64,000 nucleotides of DNA. Source: Collinsella aerofaciens. GTDB lineage: Bacteria > Actinomycetota > Coriobacteriia > Coriobacteriales > Coriobacteriaceae. The translations under genes and the position numbers were made by a program. Location: positions 2,372 through 66,371 of the forward strand of contig NZ_JADNGN010000005.1 of NCBI RefSeq assembly GCF_015553355.1, written 5' to 3'. The first letter of the stretch is position 1. Each line of letters starts with the position of its first letter. A model generated the notes under the pieces. It made no database searches and was not told the DNA's origin. It saw nothing but the letters and a program-made list of their open reading frames with translations. Below are positions 60,928 to 64,000 of this stretch, piece by piece.

Positions 60928-63758
60928 TGGCTGCCAAACTCATCGATCTTTCCTTTACGCTCAATGGCCGCAAGGTCAAGGTCCAGATTGCCCCCGACAC
61001 CATGCTCTTTTCGCTTTTGCGTGAGCAGGGTTGCGCGTCGGTGCGCTGTGCCTGCGAAACCACCAACTGCGGTCTGTGCACGGTGTGGCTCGATGGCGAC
61101 CCGGTGCTGAGCTGCTCGGTTCCCGCCGCGCGCGTCGAGGGCCGCTCCATCACCACGCTCGAGGGCCTCAAGGCCGAGTCCGAGGCGCTCGCCCGCGCAA
61201 TGGCTGCCGAAGGCGCCGAGCAGTGCGGTTTTTGCGCACCCGGCCTTATCATGAACGTGCTTGCGCTCGCCCGCGCCGCCAAGGAGGACCCGAGCCTCGT
61301 CGCCACGCGCGAGGAGCTCTCGCGCCAGCTCGCTGGCAACCTCTGCCGTTGCAGCGGCTACGAGAGCCAGCTGCGCGCCATCGTCCGCTTTCTCAACGAT
61401 TCCGGCGTGCAGGTGGGCTTTGAGATACCCGAGCTGCCGGTCAACGACACCAGCTGCGACGGTGTCTCTTACAAGCAGATCACTCACAAGCAGCCCAAGA
61501 AGGACTCGAAGGCGCTGCTCGAGGGTCGTCCCGTCTATACGGGCGACCTGGTACCCGCCGGCGCCCTGATCGTCAAGCTCAAGCGCAGCCCGTATGCCCG
61601 CGCCAAGATCCGCTCCATCGACACGTCGCGCGCCCTGAAGGTGCCCGGTGTGGTGGGCGTCTACACCTACGAGGACGTGCCCCAGCGCCGCTTTACCATC
61701 GCCGGCCAGAGCTATCCGCAGCCGAGTCCCTGCGACCGCCTGATTCTCGAGAACCTCGTCCGTTACCAAAACGAGGAGGTGGCGATCGTCGCCGCCGAGA
61801 CCGAGGAGGCTGCCGACAAGGCGCTCAAGCTCATCAAGGTCGACTATGAGGTGCTTGAGCCGCTGCTCGACTTTACCCAGGCGCTCGATAACGACATCGT
61901 GGTCCACCCCGAGGGCGACGTGACCTTTATGTTCCCGCAGGGCGGCGATGTCCCGCGCAACCTGGTGTGCAGCGGTACCAGCGATTATGGCGATCTGGAC
62001 GAGGCCTTCGCCCAGAGCGACATCGTCTTTGAGCGCACCTACACCAGCCAGGCCACGCAGACCGCGCCCATGGAGACCTTCCGCGCTTTCGCGACGACCG
62101 ATGCGTTCGGCCGCATCTCGGTGACCACCTCCACGCAGGTACCCTTCCACGTGCGTCGCATGATCGCGCAGTCGCTCGACATCCCTCAGTCGCAGGTGCA
62201 GGTCATTAAGCCGCGCATCGGCGGCGGCTTTGGCTCTAAGCAGACGGGCTGCTGCGAGATCTTCGTGGCGTTCGTGACGCAGCAGACCGGCCGTCCGAGC
62301 TACTGCTGCTACACCCGCGAGGAGACCATAACCGCGGGCAACTCGCGTCACCAGATGCAGATGACCGTTAAGCTGGGCGCCATGAACGACGGCACCATCA
62401 CGGCCATCGATCTGCATACGCTGTCCAACGCCGGAGCGTATGGCGAGCACGCTACCACGACGATTGGCCTTTCGGGCCACAAGAGCCTGCCCATCTACAA
62501 CCACGTGAAGGCGAGCCGCTTTAGCTGGGACGCCGTCTACACCAATACCAACCGTGGCGGCGCGTATCGTGGCTACGGTGCCACCCAGGGCCAGTTTGCC
62601 GTGGAGAGCGCCGTCAACGAGCTCGCCGACATGCTGCACATGGACCCCGCCGACCTGCGCCTTAAGAACATCGTGCGCGAGGGCGAGATCATGCCGCAGT
62701 ACTACAACGAGAAGCTCAACGCCTGCGCGCTCGACCGCTGCCTGCTGCGCGCGATGGACATGATCGGTTGGCGCGACAAGCCGCTAGCCGTCGACCTAGG
62801 CGACCGTGTGCGTGCTCTGGGCTGTGCGCTCACCATGCAGGGCTCGGGCATCTCCAACGTGGATATCGCCGGCATCGACATGCGCTTGGAAGAGGACGGC
62901 TTCATTACCATCGGCACCGGCGCCACCGATAACGGCATGGGCGTCGACACGATCCTGGCGCAGATTGCCGCCGAGGAGCTGGGCGTGGAGAGCTCGCTTA
63001 TCGTGGTGCGCGGCGTGGACACCGATGTGTCGCCGTTCGACGCCGGTTCGTACGCGAGCTCGGGCACGTACGTGACGGGCCTTGCCGCCAAGGACGCCGC
63101 GACCGAGCTGCGCGAGAAGATTTGCGCCAAGGCCGCCCAGATGTGGGACGTGGACGCCGCCGATGTGGTCTTTGATGGTCAGTACGTGCGCCTGTCCGAC
63201 GAGCGTGCCGCGCGCGAGCAGAACCGCTACCTCACGCTGCGCGACTTTGCCAACCTGTGCGTCAAGAACATCGCGGGCGGCGACGCACTCACCTCGCACG
63301 CCTCTGCCTGCCTGCCCGTCTCGCCTCCGCCGTTTATGGCCGGCATTGCCGAGGTCGAGGTCGACAAGGCCACCGGCAAGGTGACCGTGGTGGATTACGC
63401 CGCTGCCGTTGACTGCGGCACCGTTATCAACGAGGCGCTCGCGCGCGTCCAGGCCGAGGGCGGCATTGCCCAGGGTATCGGCCACGCGCTCTACGAGATC
63501 GTCGAGCACGATGAGCGCGGCCGCCTGCGCACCGGCAACTTTATGAGCTACAAGCTGCCCACGCGCCTGGATATCGGCAGCATTCGCGTGGCCTTTGAGC
63601 CGAGCTACGAGCCGACGGGTCCGTTTGGTGCCAAGTCGATCGGCGAGGTCGTCATCAACACGCCGCTCGCCGCCGTTGCCTCGGCCGTGGCACACGCCAC
63701 CGGACATCAGGTTCGCTCGCTGCCGATCACGCCCGAGAAGGCCCTGCTGGGGGAGTAG
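60927..63758 (+). CDS. Fused 2Fe-2S/molybdopterin hydroxylase subunit (XDH-like)
   Basis: 943 residues. Residues 1-160 are the two 2Fe-2S domains: VRCACETTNCGLCTVWLDGD, QCGFCAPGLIMNVLALARAA and NLCRCSGYESQLRAIVRFLN. From about 200 the molybdopterin domain follows: RIGGGFGSKQTGCCEIFVAF, NRGGAYRGYGATQGQFAVES, and the C-terminal GPFGAKSIGEVVINTPLAAV carrying the catalytic Glu. The Fe-S and Mo subunits are fused. Together with selD, yedF and DUF3343 in the same window, it may carry a labile selenium ligand, but that is inference. Substrate could be a purine or heterocycle. Confidence 0.92.
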   Translation: MAAKLIDLSFTLNGRKVKVQIAPDTMLFSLLREQGCASVRCACETTNCGLCTVWLDGDPVLSCSVPAARVEGRSITTLEGLKAESEALARAMAAEGAEQCGFCAPGLIMNVLALARAAKEDPSLVATREELSRQLAGNLCRCSGYESQLRAIVRFLNDSGVQVGFEIPELPVNDTSCDGVSYKQITHKQPKKDSKALLEGRPVYTGDLVPAGALIVKLKRSPYARAKIRSIDTSRALKVPGVVGVYTYEDVPQRRFTIAGQSYPQPSPCDRLILENLVRYQNEEVAIVAAETEEAADKALKLIKVDYEVLEPLLDFTQALDNDIVVHPEGDVTFMFPQGGDVPRNLVCSGTSDYGDLDEAFAQSDIVFERTYTSQATQTAPMETFRAFATTDAFGRISVTTSTQVPFHVRRMIAQSLDIPQSQVQVIKPRIGGGFGSKQTGCCEIFVAFVTQQTGRPSYCCYTREETITAGNSRHQMQMTVKLGAMNDGTITAIDLHTLSNAGAYGEHATTTIGLSGHKSLPIYNHVKASRFSWDAVYTNTNRGGAYRGYGATQGQFAVESAVNELADMLHMDPADLRLKNIVREGEIMPQYYNEKLNACALDRCLLRAMDMIGWRDKPLAVDLGDRVRALGCALTMQGSGISNVDIAGIDMRLEEDGFITIGTGATDNGMGVDTILAQIAAEELGVESSLIVVRGVDTDVSPFDAGSYASSGTYVTGLAAKDAATELREKICAKAAQMWDVDAADVVFDGQYVRLSDERAAREQNRYLTLRDFANLCVKNIAGGDALTSHASACLPVSPPPFMAGIAEVEVDKATGKVTVVDYAAAVDCGTVINEALARVQAEGGIAQGIGHALYEIVEHDERGRLRTGNFMSYKLPTRLDIGSIRVAFEPSYEPTGPFGAKSIGEVVINTPLAAVASAVAHATGHQVRSLPITPEKALLGE

Positions 63759-63782
63759 CGGGTCAGCGAACAAGTCGTAATG

Positions 63783-63812
63783 GGCGGGGCGGGGTAACTC
63801 GCCCCGCCTTTT
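63783..63812 (+). terminator. Intrinsic terminator after the hydroxylase genes
   Basis: GGCGGGGCG (63783-63791) pairs with CGCCCCGCC (63800-63808), then TTTT. Confidence 0.88.
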
Positions 63813-63898
63813 GTACTCGTGGTGAGGTCGTGAGCCTGTAAAAGGTGTGCGTGCGCTTGCCGTTCGTATCTGCTATCATTCCTAGTCTGTGCGTTCAT

Positions 63899-63982
63899 GC
63901 GGGCGTGGCGGAATTGGTAGACGCGCCAGATTTAGGTTCTGGTGGGATTCCCGTGAAGGTTCGAGTCCTTTCGCCCGCACCA
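63899..63982 (+). tRNA. tRNA-Leu (anticodon TAG)
   Basis: Acceptor GCGGGCG pairs with CGCCCGC; the anticodon arm CCAGA-TTTAGGT-TCTGG holds TAG; a long class II variable arm (GTGGGATTCCCGTG) follows; T-loop GGTTCGAGTCC; CCA encoded at 63980-63982. 84 bases. Confidence 0.95.
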
Positions 63983-64000
63983 TCGCACCTGCGTCGGCCC

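Overview
The window is high-GC, densely coded DNA from an anaerobic actinobacterium. Gene content and protein style point to Coriobacteriia, most likely a gut Collinsella close to C. aerofaciens; this is inferred from recognition, not from a database search. Supporting content: a hydrogenase-4-type formate hydrogenlyase, selenocysteine machinery, double-cubane-cluster proteins, a fused molybdenum hydroxylase, many Xre-type membrane regulators, and dispersed palindromic repeats.

Layout. 0-8.3 kb: a family of membrane-anchored Xre regulators, one of them chimeric and truncated by a 440-bp duplication; an SPFH protein with a ribbon-helix-helix partner; then a damaged stretch in which an MGMT-like gene, trpS and a DeoR-type gene each lack one base. 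8.4-19.3 kb: housekeeping genes (HAD hydrolase, rpsA, RNase P RNA, YigZ, a C_GCAxxG_C_C protein, an O-acetylhomoserine sulfhydrylase-type enzyme, an MFS exporter, xpt, an RF-like GGQ protein, a lipid kinase, a ClC channel). 19.4-24.9 kb: molybdenum supply (moeA, a MogA/MoaB protein, modA, a modB with an extra exported domain, modC). 25.1-32.1 kb: a cluster joining two double-cubane-type dehydratase proteins and their ATPase activase to selD, yedF, a DUF3343 protein and a cysteine-desulfurase-like enzyme; selD is itself a selenoprotein gene with an in-frame TGA. 32.1-35.3 kb: brnQ, tRNA-Pro and tRNA-Gly, tRNA-derived repeats, a MITE-like element and a PIN toxin-antitoxin pair. 35.7-51.1 kb: a full formate hydrogenlyase locus (ferredoxin, selenocysteine FdhF, second ferredoxin, HyfB to HyfI, HycH-like, HycI-like, FocA-like). 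51.2-58.2 kb: a molybdopterin oxidoreductase gene broken by an amber codon, selA, selB, selC (tRNA-Sec), mobA and a second DUF3343 gene. 58.4-64 kb: gdhA, a two-gene molybdenum hydroxylase (FAD subunit, then fused Fe-S/Mo subunit) and tRNA-Leu.

How it fits together. The ModABC, MoeA, MogA-like and MobA proteins would make the molybdenum cofactor; SelD, SelA, SelB and tRNA-Sec would insert selenocysteine into FdhF and into SelD. FdhF, the two ferredoxins and the Hyf membrane hydrogenase would oxidise formate to CO2 and H2 with possible ion pumping, and the FocA-like channel moves formate. SelD, YedF, DUF3343 and the CSD-like enzyme, next to a molybdenum hydroxylase, also fit the known labile-selenium pathway of selenium-dependent molybdenum hydroxylases. 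The least explained part is why double-cubane reductases and their activase sit in the selenium cluster.
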